Origin: Pusillimonas caeni | GTDB taxonomy: Bacteria > Pseudomonadota > Gammaproteobacteria > Burkholderiales > Burkholderiaceae_B | Assembly: GCF_003545815.1 (NCBI RefSeq) | Contig: NZ_PDUW01000002.1 | Coordinates: forward strand, 62,001-126,000 | Direction: 5' to 3' | DNA: 64,000 nucleotides | In this document: piece after piece, positions 1-10,650 of the stretch | Layout of the letters: each line of letters opens with the position of its first letter | Position numbering within the stretch: the first letter of the stretch is position 1 | Position numbers and translations under genes: made by a program | The notes under the pieces: model-generated | The model's input: the letters and a program-made list of their open reading frames with translations, nothing else | What the model was told of the DNA's origin: nothing | The model's database searches: none

Positions 1-621
1 ATTGGTGGTGCCGACTTCGACCAGGCGGGCCCCCGCCCGCTGCATGATGTCGGGAATGCGGAAAGCGCCGCCGATCTCAACCAGCTCGCCGCGCGAAACG
101 ACGACTTCACGCCGGTTGCCCAGGGCGTTGAGCATCAACAGCACGGCGGCGGCATTGTTGTTGACTACCGTGGCGGCCTCTGCGCCCGTCAGCTCGCACA
201 GAAGATCGTCTATGAGGTCGTCGCGGTCGCCGCGCCGGCCCGTCGACAGGTCGAACTCGAGGTTGGCGGGCGCCTGCATGGCCTGGACCACCGCCTGTAT
301 CGCCGCATCGGGCAGCAATGCACGGCCCAGGTTCGTGTGCAGCACCGTGCCGGTCAGATTGAAGACGGCGCGCAGGCGGGGGCGATCCGCTTCGCTGAGT
401 CGGCTGCGCGCCTGTTCGATCAACTTCCCGTCGCGCAAGGCGTCGGCGGCAAGCTCGCCCTGCAGGGCCTGCCGGCGCAAATCGGCCAACAACTCACGCA
501 GCACGTCCAGGACGCGGCTGCGACCGTACTGGGCAACGAGGTCGGCGGCCGAGCCCAGCAGGCGTTCGACCGAAGGGATATCGGAAGCGCCCGCCGGCGC
601 AGCATGAGGCGTCGCCCCCAT
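1..621 (-). CDS. selA: L-seryl-tRNA(Sec) selenium transferase, N-terminal part (cut by window edge)
   Basis: SelA is the PLP enzyme that converts seryl-tRNA(Sec) to selenocysteyl-tRNA(Sec) using selenophosphate. Reading the minus strand from the ATG at 621 gives [20 protein letters not shown] and onward. It contains the family blocks [38 protein letters not shown] and [20 protein letters not shown], which are diagnostic of SelA. About 207 of roughly 470 residues are present. The PLP lysine region and C-terminus lie beyond position 1. The start codon overlaps the fdhE stop (TGATG), so the two are translationally coupled. The gene sits downstream of a formate dehydrogenase whose large subunit needs selenocysteine, which explains the linkage. 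selB is expected just outside the window (inference). Confidence 0.93.
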   Translation of the reverse strand, partial: MGATPHAAPAGASDIPSVERLLGSAADLVAQYGRSRVLDVLRELLADLRRQALQGELAADALRDGKLIEQARSRLSEADRPRLRAVFNLTGTVLHTNLGRALLPDAAIQAVVQAMQAPANLEFDLSTGRRGDRDDLIDDLLCELTGAEAATVVNNNAAAVLLMLNALGNRREVVVSRGELVEIGGAFRIPDIMQRAGARLVEVGTTN

Positions 622-1553
622 CAGGACTCCGGGCCCTGCCACAGCAGCGGATTGCCGCTGGCTCGCGAGTAGCCTTCTTCGCCCATCAGCATGTCGAGCG
701 TGAGGCTGGCCAGGTCGTCGGCAACCGGGTCGACGTTGTAGTCTTTTTCCTGGTAGAAGATTTTGCGGTAGCTGTGGCAGTCGTCGCAGGATTCGGCCTT
801 GATGCCCTCGGGACCGCCCTCGACGGAATGAAAGGCGATGGACTTGGTGCCTTCGCAATGCGAGCAGGTAACCCGCACCAGATGCCATTCGGACGAACAC
901 AGCGAGCAGCACAGGTAGCGGCAGCCGTCGGCCGACCCGCCCACGCGCACCACGCTGGACACCGGCAGGCTGCCGCATAGGGGACATACGCCGAAGGGGC
1001 TGACCACCGGCAGCTTGCTGGTGTCGAAATCGATGGCCAGGCTGGTCCAGTACACCTGCAAGGCCGCCATGATGAAGGGCGCCGACGCCCCATCGATCTC
1101 GGTGTCGCGCTCTGCCAGGATGGCGTCGGCCTGGGTTTCGATGGAATCGGGGTCGGAGTCCAGGCGCTCGCGCAGTGAAGCCGCCACCGCGCGGGCCTGC
1201 TCGGGCACCTCGGCCTGCCCGGACATGTGGTCGGCCAAGGCCTTGAGGATGTCGCGCCATTGCGGCGCGCGGCTCCAGCCCATGGCTTGCAAGGGCGGCA
1301 TGCCATGCGCCTGGGCCCGCGAGATTTGCTCTTCGCCGGCCGAGGGCACCGCGCAATGTTCAAGCGCGCGATGCTGCGCGTCGACCAGATGCGCCATCAG
1401 GGCCAGATAAGCCGAGGCGGGGTGGTCTTGCGCCAGTTGCCGCAGACGCGCCGCGCGGTCGGTAAACACGGAGGCACGCACAGGGATGCGCAGCCGTGGA
1501 ATGGACGTATGGTCCAGCGATTCGATTTCGCCGCGCTCGAGAATTCGCTGCAA
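621..1553 (-). CDS. fdhE: Formate dehydrogenase accessory protein FdhE
   Basis: FdhE is a cytoplasmic zinc/iron-binding accessory protein needed for maturation of respiratory formate dehydrogenases. The product shows four CxxC pairs in its second half (CPLC, CSLC, CSHC, CDDC), the rubredoxin-like metal knuckles typical of FdhE. It also has the N-terminal pattern [21 protein letters not shown] chose the TTG at 1553 because AGGAG lies 6 nt upstream and the protein then begins like other FdhE proteins ([11 protein letters not shown]). An in-frame ATG at 1586 would add 11 residues but has no ribosome binding site. The gene is preceded by the cytochrome b subunit and overlaps selA by one base. Confidence 0.93.
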   Translation of the reverse strand: MQRILERGEIESLDHTSIPRLRIPVRASVFTDRAARLRQLAQDHPASAYLALMAHLVDAQHRALEHCAVPSAGEEQISRAQAHGMPPLQAMGWSRAPQWRDILKALADHMSGQAEVPEQARAVAASLRERLDSDPDSIETQADAILAERDTEIDGASAPFIMAALQVYWTSLAIDFDTSKLPVVSPFGVCPLCGSLPVSSVVRVGGSADGCRYLCCSLCSSEWHLVRVTCSHCEGTKSIAFHSVEGGPEGIKAESCDDCHSYRKIFYQEKDYNVDPVADDLASLTLDMLMGEEGYSRASGNPLLWQGPES

Positions 1554-1642
1554 GGCATTCTCCTGAAAAACATGGCTGCCCAGCATGGAGGCCGGGCAGC
1601 CATGGCAGACTGCGATGCCCCGAGGGCATCAATGAATAGACG

Positions 1643-2287
1643 CTACTTGCGGGACGGAGCCCCTCGCACCTGGCGGAACCACGCGCGATGGTGTTTCCAG
1701 GCCCAGCCCGGAGTGACCGTGCCGCGGGTCATGGCCCGGACCGAACCCTTGACCCAGAAGCCCGCATAGATATGCACAATGATCGCGCAAATCATCACAA
1801 AAGCAAAGATAGCGTGCAGAACCGAGGCGAGCTGGATGAGCCACAAGCTGAAATAGAGGCCGAAAAATTCGCGCCACATGACGATGCCCGTAAGCAGCAG
1901 CCCCAGCATGAGCACGATCAGCGCAAAATACAGCACTTTCTGCCCGGCGTTGTAGCGGCCCACCTCGGGCAGCCTGTCTTCGCGATTGTTGACGACGTCG
2001 TCGAACTGCCGGAGCCATTGCCTGTCGTTCCTGTCCATCTTGTTGTGCCGGAACATGCGCACAGCAAGAATGAAGAACAGCAGGAACATGAACACGCCCA
2101 CGAAGGGATGCAGGATGCGTGTCCAGGTACCGCCGCCGAACAGGTTGGTCAGCCAATAGAAGGCCGGATGGAACAGCGCCAGCCCCGACAGCGCCAGCAC
2201 GATGAACGCAATGGCGACGATCCAGTGGTTGGCCCGCTCGCCCGGCGTATAGCGCTCGATGAGCCTGGTTTTTTTGACGTCATTCAT
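1643..2287 (-). CDS. fdoI: Formate dehydrogenase gamma subunit, cytochrome b556
   Basis: This is the membrane anchor of formate dehydrogenase-N/O type enzymes. It carries two b hemes and passes electrons from the Fe-S subunit to quinone. The 214-residue product starts [22 protein letters not shown] and has four hydrophobic segments. Candidate heme-ligand histidines are visible in [14 protein letters not shown] and [17 protein letters not shown]. The ATG at 2287 is preceded by CGGAGG at 6 nt and overlaps the fdhB stop by 8 nt. An in-frame upstream extension to 2389 lies inside fdhB and was rejected. fdoI and fdnI paralogues cannot be separated by eye; the symbol is a family name. Confidence 0.93.
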   Translation of the reverse strand: MNDVKKTRLIERYTPGERANHWIVAIAFIVLALSGLALFHPAFYWLTNLFGGGTWTRILHPFVGVFMFLLFFILAVRMFRHNKMDRNDRQWLRQFDDVVNNREDRLPEVGRYNAGQKVLYFALIVLMLGLLLTGIVMWREFFGLYFSLWLIQLASVLHAIFAFVMICAIIVHIYAGFWVKGSVRAMTRGTVTPGWAWKHHRAWFRQVRGAPSRK

Positions 2288-3200
2288 GAGTAGCCTCCGA
2301 TTCGCGTTGGCTTTCGTCCGCCGCCCGGCGCTCGTCCTCTTCATCGACTTCGTTCGGGCCGACCCGGATGTAGTGGAAGAAGCCGGCAAGCGCCGTCAGC
2401 GCCATGGCGGCGACCCCCAGCGGTTTGGCCATGCCCTTCCAGAGCGACACCATGGGACTGATGGCGGGGTCTTTGGGCAGCTCGTTGTACAGCCCCGGCT
2501 TGTCGGCGTGATGCAGCACGTACATGACGTGGGTGCCGCCCACGCCGGCCGGATCGTACAGGCCGGCATTGTCGAAGCCCCGCGACTTGAGGTCGACGAC
2601 GCGGTCGTCCGCGTGCTTGATCATGTCTTCTTTGGTGCCGAACACGATGGCGCCCGTGGGACAGGTCTTGACGCAGGCTGGCTCTTGCCCCACCGCCACG
2701 CGGTCGGAACACAAAGTGCACTTGTACACTTTGTCGTCCTTCTTGGAGATGCGCGGTATGTCGAAGGGGCAGCCGGTGATGCAATAGCCGCAGCCGATGC
2801 AGTTCTCTTGGTGGAAGTCGACGATGCCGTTGTTGTACTGCACGATGGCGCCCGGCGAAGGACAGGCCTTGAGGCAGCCCGGGTCTTCGCAGTGCATGCA
2901 GCCGTCCTTGCGGATCAGCCACTCGAGATCGCCGGCGTCGTTCTCGTACTCGGAAAAGCGCATGACCGTCCACGAGTTCTCGGTCAGGTCCATGGGGTTG
3001 TCGTACACCCCCACGTTGCTGCCGATTTCGTCCCGCACGTCATTCCACTCCATGCAGGCTACCTGGCATGCCTTGCAGCCTATGCACTTGGTGGTGTCGA
3101 TGAGCTTTGCCACGCCGCCGCCGACGACCGCATCGCGCTCGCTCGGCATGGGGGTCGTGGTCGCGGAGCGCCTTTTGATATCCAATGATTGCAATGCCAT
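2280..3200 (-). CDS. fdhB: Formate dehydrogenase beta subunit, four [4Fe-4S] ferredoxin-type protein
   Basis: This is the electron-transfer subunit linking the molybdo/tungstopterin subunit to the cytochrome b anchor. The 306-residue product carries four cysteine-rich cluster motifs: [35 protein letters not shown], and CTLC continued by [10 protein letters not shown]. It ends in a single membrane helix ([17 protein letters not shown]) followed by an acidic tail, as in FdnH/FdoH. AGGAG stands 6 nt before the ATG. It lies 9 nt downstream of fdhA and overlaps the gamma-subunit start, so the three subunits form one transcript. There is no Tat signal of its own; by family knowledge it is co-exported with FdhA. 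Confidence 0.95.
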   Translation of the reverse strand: MALQSLDIKRRSATTTPMPSERDAVVGGGVAKLIDTTKCIGCKACQVACMEWNDVRDEIGSNVGVYDNPMDLTENSWTVMRFSEYENDAGDLEWLIRKDGCMHCEDPGCLKACPSPGAIVQYNNGIVDFHQENCIGCGYCITGCPFDIPRISKKDDKVYKCTLCSDRVAVGQEPACVKTCPTGAIVFGTKEDMIKHADDRVVDLKSRGFDNAGLYDPAGVGGTHVMYVLHHADKPGLYNELPKDPAISPMVSLWKGMAKPLGVAAMALTALAGFFHYIRVGPNEVDEEDERRAADESQRESEATHE

Positions 3201-3209
3201 GGCTTGCTC

Positions 3210-6200
3210 CTATGCTTTCTCGACGTTGACGAGGAAGGACTTGAACTCGGGCGTCTGCGTGTTGCCGTCTCCCACGGGCGGGGTCAGGGTATTGGCCAGG
3301 AAGCCGGGCTTGGCCAGGCCGACGAACCCCCAGTGAATCGGGATGCCCACCTGGTGCACTGTCTTGCCTTCGACCGTCAGGGCCTTGATGCGCTTGGTGA
3401 CCACCGCCACCGCCTTGATGTGGCCGCGGTTGGAGGACACCTTGACGCGCGCGCCGTTGGCGATGCCCAGTTCCTGGGCCAGGGCCTCGCCGATCTCGAC
3501 GAACTGCTCGGGCTGCAGAATGGCATTGAGCTCGACGTGCTTGGTCCAGTAGTGGAAGTGCTCGGTCAGGCGATAGGTAGTGCCCACATAGGGGAAGTCG
3601 GCCACCTTGCCCATGCTTGCCAGGTCGTCCTTGAAGACGCGCGCCGCCGGGTTGCTGACGGCGCGTTTTTCTTCAGGGTAGACCGGGTTGTAGCCCAGCG
3701 GATTCTCGAACGGCTCGTAGTGCGTCGGGAACGGCCCTTCGGTCATGCCCTTGCGGGCGAAGAAGCGCGCCACGCCTTCGGGATTCATGATGAACGGCCC
3801 CATGCCGTCGAGCGGGTTCTCGTCCACCTTGAAGTCGGGCACGTCGGCCCCGACCCAGGCCTTGCCATCCCAATGGATGAGGTCGTGGCGCGGGTTGAAC
3901 GGCTTGCCTTCGAGGTCGCAGGACGCACGGTTGTACATGATGCGCCGGTTGGCCGGCCAGGCCCAGGCCCAGTTCAGCGTCTGGCCGATGCCGGTCGGAT
4001 CGCTGTTGTCGCGACGGGCCATGAGGTTGCCCGCCGGCGACCAGCATCCGGCGTAGATCCAGCATCCGCACAACGTGGAGCCGTCGTCCCGCAGTTCGCC
4101 GAAACCGGCCACCTGCTCGCCCGCCTTGCGCAGTACGCGCGTCGGGTCCTTGGGATCGACCAGATCGACCCTGGCGCGCCCGCTGTACTCTTTGGCCAGT
4201 TCTTCGGCCGTGGGGTTGCCGGGGTTCGCGTACGGCCACCAGAGATTGACGATGGGATCGGGGAAGGTGCCCCCGTCTTTCTCGTACATGTCACGCAGGC
4301 GATTGAACAGCAGCGCCATGATTTCGATGTCGCTCTTGCCTTCGCCCGGCGGATTGGCGCCCTTCCAGTGCCATTGCAGCCAGCGGCCGGAGTTGACCAG
4401 CGCGCCTTCCTCTTCGGCAAAGCAGGTGGTGGGCAGGCGAAAGACTTCGGTCTGGATGGATGCGGTGTCGACATCGTTGTGCTCGCCGTAGTTGCGCCAG
4501 AACTCGGAGGTTTCCGTGACCAAGGGGTCCATGATGACCAGGAACTTGAGCTTGGAGAAGGCGTCGATGAGCTTGGCCTTGTACGGCGCCGCCGCCAGCG
4601 GGTTGAAGCCCTGGCAGATGTAGCCGTTCATCTTGCCCTGATGCATGAGCTCGTAGACCTGCAGCATGTCGTACGGACGGTCCATCTTGGGCAGGTAGTC
4701 GTAGCCCCAGTTGTTGTCCGGACGCGCTGCGTCGCCCCACCACGCCTTCATGAGACTGACGTGGAACTTGCTGTAGTTGCGCCAGTAGCTGAGCTGGTTG
4801 GGGCGCAAGGGCATCTGCGTGCGGTTGGCGATGTAGTCTTCGTAATTCTGCTCGGCGTCGTTGGGCAGGGTGAGATAGCCCGGCAACAGGTTGGACATCA
4901 AGCCGATGTCGGTCAGGCCCTGGATGTTGGAGTGGCCGCGCAAGGCGTTCATGCCCCCGCCCGGAATGCCGATATTGCCCAGCAGCAGCTGCATCATGGC
5001 GCCGGTGCGGATCATTTGAGACCCGATGGAGTGCTGGGTCCAGCCCAGGGCGTACATGATGGTGCCGGCGCGATCCGGCGTGGCCGTGGAGGCCAGCATC
5101 TCGCACACCTTCAGGAACTTGTCTTCGGGGGTGCCGCAAACCTTCGACACCATTTCGGGGGTGTAGCGGGAATAATGCTGCTTGAGCATCTGGTAGACGG
5201 AACGCGGATGCTTCAGGGTGGGATCGACCCGCACAAAGCCGTCGTCGTCCAGTTCGTAGTCCCAGGATGCCTTGCTGTAGGTGCGATTTTCTTCGTTGTA
5301 GCCCGAAAACAGGCCGTCCTGGAACGCGAAGTCTTCGCGCACGATGAACGGCATATCGGTGTAGTTGCGCACATATTCGTGCTGGATCTTGTCGTTTTCG
5401 AGCAGGTAGCGAATGACCCCGCCCAGGAAGACGATGTCGGTTCCGGTGCGTATGGGCGCGTAGTAGTCCGCCACGGATGCCGAGCGCGTAAAGCGCGGAT
5501 CCACGACGATGAGCTTGGCCTTGTTATGGGCCTTGGCTTCGGTGACCCATTTGAAGCCACAGGGGTGCGCCTCGGCGGCGTTACCGCCCATGATCAGCAC
5601 AATATCGGCGTTCTTGATGTCGACCCAATGGTTCGTCATCGCTCCACGGCCAAACGTCGGGGCAAGACCTGCCACCGTCGGACCATGTCAGACACGAGCC
5701 TGGTTGTCGAATCCAAGTGCGCCAAGGCTGCGAATGACCTTGTGCGTAATGTAGGCAACCTCGTTGGAGCTGGCCGACGCGGCCAGCATGCCGGTGGTCA
5801 GCCAACGATTGACCAGCTGGCCTTTTTCGTTGCGCTCGATGAAGTTGGCGTCACGGTCTTCTTTCAGCAGCTTGCTGATGCGGGTAAGCGCGTCGTCCCA
5901 AGAGATACGCTCCCATTTGTCGGAGCCGGGGGCGCGATACTCGGGGTATTTCAGCCGGTTGGGGCTGTTGATGAAGTCGACGAGGCCCGCGCCCTTGGGA
6001 CAGAGCGTCCCGCGGTTGACGGGGTGGTCGGAATCGCCTTCGATGTGGACAATGCGCGCGGTGGCGTTTTTTGCGCCATCGCCCAGACCGTACATCAGGA
6101 CCCCGCAAGCCACTGAACAGTATGGACAGGTGTTGCGCGTTTCTGTCATGCGCGCAAGCTTGTATTGGCGAACCTCAGCCATTGCCGGGCTGGGGGCGGC

Positions 6201-6278
6201 CCCCAGCAGCGTAAGACTGGAACCCGCCAACGTTGCCCCTGTCACCTTGAAGAATTGACGTCGACTCATGTTGACCAT
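3210..6278 (-). CDS. fdhA: Formate dehydrogenase alpha subunit, selenocysteine-containing (in-frame UGA at 5690-5688)
   Basis: This is the catalytic subunit that oxidises formate to CO2 at a bis-MGD molybdenum or tungsten centre. Read through one UGA, the gene encodes 1022 residues, near the 1015 of E. coli FdnG. Residues 5-12 (SRRQFFKV) form a twin-arginine signal. A [4Fe-4S] site follows (CPYCSVACGV ... LCPKGAGL). Codon 197 is TGA in the context NQARV-U-HGPTVAGLAPTFG, exactly where FdnG/FdoG have selenocysteine. A SECIS-type hairpin follows at once. The remaining 825 residues run collinear with FdnG to the C-terminus (QTPEFKSFLVNVEKA). GGAGAG precedes the ATG. Automatic gene callers would split this into two pieces at the TGA. 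It heads the fdhA-fdhB-gamma-fdhE-selA operon. Confidence 0.95.
5645..5690 (-). promoter_or_regulatory. Bacterial SECIS element directly downstream of the fdhA UGA
   Basis: On the minus strand the TGA (5690-5688) is followed by an outer stem, CATGGTC (5687-5681) with GGCCGTG (5651-5645), two of the seven pairs being G-U. An inner stem pairs G5676-G5675 with C5660-C5659 and GGCA (5673-5670) with TGCC (5664-5661). U5674 is bulged and the loop is GGTCT. The bulged U and GGUCU loop are the SelB-recognition features of E. coli fdhF/fdnG SECIS elements (established knowledge). Folding was done by hand. Confidence 0.9.
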
Positions 6279-6300
6279 GACGCTCTCCAGATGATTGAAA

Positions 6301-6365
6301 ACAACAGTTCTTGTTGTATCGTTTCGAAATAACCCTATTTTTTATCGGGTATACGCCAAAGTATA
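6301..6365. promoter_or_regulatory. Two inverted repeats in the fdhA / LysR divergent intergenic region
   Basis: ACAACA-GTTCT-TGTTGT (6301-6317) is a perfect 6-bp inverted repeat 23 nt upstream of the fdhA start. TATAC-GCCAAA-GTATA (6350-6365) is a second perfect repeat. Both lie between divergently transcribed fdhA and a LysR-type gene, a usual place for a LysR operator. Neither was tested for statistical significance. Confidence 0.4.
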
Positions 6366-6479
6366 GGACCCGCCATCTGAAAAAGCCATGCAAACGCGCC
6401 ATTTCAGTGCAGATCGTTGTTGAGTCTTATTCCCATTGGTTTTTGACCAGTTCTTCAGCCGAGTCATCAAGCAATATCC

Positions 6480-7418
6480 ATGCCCTCCGCCGCTCCGTCC
6501 CTGCCTCCCGTTTCACTGCACCGGCTCAAGCTCAGGCCCCTGCTGATCTTCGAACGCGTGTTCAATTCGCCTTCCATTGCCAGTGCCGCGCGCGAGCTCA
6601 ATATGTCGCAGTCGGCCGTCACCAAGGCCATACAGGAACTCGAAGCCAGCCTGGACGTGCCCCTGTTCGAGCGCAGCAACCGGGGCATCGTCCCCACCTG
6701 CTACGGCACACTGCTGGGCGAGCGCGTGCGCACCGTGATCTCCGAACTGCGCTATCTCACCGACGAATTGAATTCATTCCGCTCCGGCGAAAGCGGCCAC
6801 GTCATCGTCGGCACCCTCATTTCGGCGTCGGCGCAACTGCTGCCCAAAGCCATACTCAAGCTCAAGAAACAGTATCCCGACGTGCTGGTCACTGTCCGCG
6901 AGGGCCCGAATGAGCCGCTGTTCCGCGATCTGGCCAATGGAGAGCTGGATATCGTCGTGGGCCGGCTGCCCGAAGAAAACCTGCCCCTGATGCGCCGCTT
7001 CCCCTTCAGCCACACCGTGCTGTATCCGGACGAAATCTGCGTCGTGGCGGGCCGCAGGCACCCCTTGGCCGAACAGAAGGGCCTGAGGCTGCTCGACCTG
7101 CTGGACTTCCCGTGGGTGCTTCCTTTGCAGGAGTCGCCGACTCGCGCCATCACTGAGAAACTGCTGCACGATTCGGGCCTGAGCATGCCCCGCAACATTA
7201 CCGAGTCGCTCTCGTTGGTCACCAACATCGGGCTGCTGCAGGATTCGGCCTCTATTCTGTTCATGCCCCTGGCCGCGGCGCGGCATTTCCAGCGGCTCGG
7301 GCTGGTGGCGATTCTTGACGTGGGGCAATTGGGCAAGTTCGGCGACGTGGGCTACACCATACGCGCCGACCGCCTGCCCACACCGGCTACTCAGCGCTTC
7401 ATAGACTGCCTGCGCTGA
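6480..7418 (+). CDS. LysR-type transcriptional regulator
   Basis: This is a 312-residue regulator. The N-terminal winged HTH spans about residues 14-75 (LLIFERVFNSPSIASAARELNMSQSAVTKAIQELE condensed over this range), followed by the linker helix and a type 2 periplasmic-binding effector domain. The pattern HVIVGTLISASAQLLPKAI with EICVVAGRRHPLA resembles the GbpR/PcaQ-like subgroup. It is divergent from the formate dehydrogenase operon (201-bp gap) and upstream, in the same direction, of nbaC-nbaD. Either could be its target; divergent placement favours fdhA, while the aromatic-catabolism neighbour also fits a LysR activator. The ligand is unknown. Confidence 0.88.
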   Translation: MPSAAPSLPPVSLHRLKLRPLLIFERVFNSPSIASAARELNMSQSAVTKAIQELEASLDVPLFERSNRGIVPTCYGTLLGERVRTVISELRYLTDELNSFRSGESGHVIVGTLISASAQLLPKAILKLKKQYPDVLVTVREGPNEPLFRDLANGELDIVVGRLPEENLPLMRRFPFSHTVLYPDEICVVAGRRHPLAEQKGLRLLDLLDFPWVLPLQESPTRAITEKLLHDSGLSMPRNITESLSLVTNIGLLQDSASILFMPLAAARHFQRLGLVAILDVGQLGKFGDVGYTIRADRLPTPATQRFIDCLR

Positions 7419-7470
7419 GGGGTGGCCGGCCGGTCGTCGAACCGCGCCCGGCTATCGAAAACAGGAATAG

Positions 7471-9179
<1,709 letters not shown>

Positions 9180-9272
9180 TTCGCGCAATTGCACAAAAGG
9201 GGCGCTTTTGCGTTTACTCTTGTATCCTGACGTTACCTTCTGGATATTTCGTCACAATCTAAAGGAAGAGAC

Positions 9273-10445
9273 ATGCAGACAACGCACATCAAGAAATTGC
9301 TTCTGGCCTCGGCCATTGCATTGGGGCTGGGATCCGGCGCGGCACACGCCGAGGTCAAGATCGGCTTGATCACCACCCTGTCCGGCGGCGGCGCGGCGCT
9401 GGGCCAGGACCAGCGCGACGGCTTCATGCTAGCCGTCGAGCAGAACGGCGGCAAGCTGGGCGGGCAGGACGTCTCGGTCATTATTGAAGACGACCAGCTC
9501 AAGCCCGAGCAGGGCGTGCAGATCGCACGCAAGCTGGTCAACAACGACAAGGTCGACTTCGTCACCGGCATCATTTTTTCCAACGTGATGATGGCGGCGC
9601 GCACGCCCATTCTCGACTCCAAGACATTCCTGATCGGCTCCAACGCCGGCCCATCGCCCATTTCGGGCGCCGAATGCTCGCCGTATTTCTTTTCCACCTC
9701 GTGGAACAACGACCAATTGCACGAGGGCGGCGGCCAGATCGCCACCGATCAAAACTATAAAAAGATGTACATCATGGCGCCCAACTACCAGGCGGGCAAA
9801 GACGCCCTGGCCGGGTTCAAGCGCTTCTACAAGGGCGAAGTGGTGGACGAGGTCTACACCCAGATCGGCCAGATGGACTACTCGGTTGAAATCGCCCAGC
9901 TGCAGCAGGCCAACCCCGACGCCGTCTATGTGTTTTATCCCGGCGGCATGGGCGTGAACTTCGTCAAGCAGTACCGCCAGGCGGGCCTGCTGGGCAAAGT
10001 GCCGCTCATTTCCGCCAGCACGGTCGACGGTTCGACCCTGCCCGCGCTGCAGGACATCGCCCTGGGCGTCATCACCCACGCACCGTATGCGCCCAACCTG
10101 GACAATGCGCAGAACAAGCAGTTCGTGGAGGCCTTCGAGAAGAAATACAATCGCTCGCCTTCCCTGTATGCCGCGCAATCGTACGATGCCGCCAACCTGA
10201 TCGCTTCGGCCATCAAGAAGGTCAACGGCAACCTGCAAGACAAAGAAGCCGTACGCAAGGCGCTCGAAGCCGCCGACTTCGACTCGGTGCGCGGTGACTT
10301 CAAGTACAACACCAACCACTTCCCGATTACCGACTGGTATCGCGTCGACGTCGTCAAGGGCGAAAACGGCAAGGTCGAGCTGGCGGCGCAAGGCGTCGTC
10401 TTCAAGGACCACAAGGACGCCTACTACGAGCAGTGCAAGATGTAA
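9273..10445 (+). CDS. Branched-chain amino acid/aromatic-type ABC transporter substrate-binding protein
   Basis: This is a periplasmic type 1 solute-binding protein (Peripla_BP_6, LivJ-like), 390 residues. The signal peptide is cleaved probably after AHA (residue 26), giving EVKIGLITTLSGGGAALG. The two lobes are typical, with the hinge segment VDFVTGIIFSNVMMAARTP. No permease or ATPase of this family is adjacent, so it is an orphan binding protein here. It lies 93 bp after nbaD on the same strand and could bind an aromatic acid or kynurenine-type ligand (inference from position only). It is followed by a clear terminator. Confidence 0.88.
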   Translation: MQTTHIKKLLLASAIALGLGSGAAHAEVKIGLITTLSGGGAALGQDQRDGFMLAVEQNGGKLGGQDVSVIIEDDQLKPEQGVQIARKLVNNDKVDFVTGIIFSNVMMAARTPILDSKTFLIGSNAGPSPISGAECSPYFFSTSWNNDQLHEGGGQIATDQNYKKMYIMAPNYQAGKDALAGFKRFYKGEVVDEVYTQIGQMDYSVEIAQLQQANPDAVYVFYPGGMGVNFVKQYRQAGLLGKVPLISASTVDGSTLPALQDIALGVITHAPYAPNLDNAQNKQFVEAFEKKYNRSPSLYAAQSYDAANLIASAIKKVNGNLQDKEAVRKALEAADFDSVRGDFKYNTNHFPITDWYRVDVVKGENGKVELAAQGVVFKDHKDAYYEQCKM

Positions 10446-10467
10446 GGCGATCGCTTCGGCATGCCCG

Positions 10468-10503
10468 AACCGGCTCCCGGCTGCCGCCCGGAGCCGGTTT
10501 TTT
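10468..10503 (+). terminator. Rho-independent terminator after the solute-binding protein gene
   Basis: The 10-bp perfect stem AACCGGCTCC / GGAGCCGGTT has a 12-nt GC-rich loop and is followed by a run of T residues. It ends the nbaC-nbaD-binding protein transcript(s). Confidence 0.85.
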
Positions 10504-10650
10504 ATTCATGCGGCTGCCCTTTTAGTGTTAACGGGCCTTTGTCTACTTGTGCCGCGCTTTTGACCCCTATACACTTTCAACGCCCTCCCGCGCCGGCCGC
10601 AGGCCAGACCTCCTGCGGCAGGGTTCAATAGCAAGGATGCACCGCTTTTC

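Noticed and set aside
5676-5690. The stop in fdhA read as a nonsense mutation or pseudogene
   Set aside because: It is TGA at the exact selenocysteine position, with a SECIS hairpin, collinear homology on both sides and selA in the same operon.
3189-6116. A 975-codon open frame on the plus strand opposite fdhA
   Set aside because: It is antisense to fdhA, has low-complexity His/Val/Gly-rich composition and no recognisable domain. Long antisense frames arise from high-GC codon bias.
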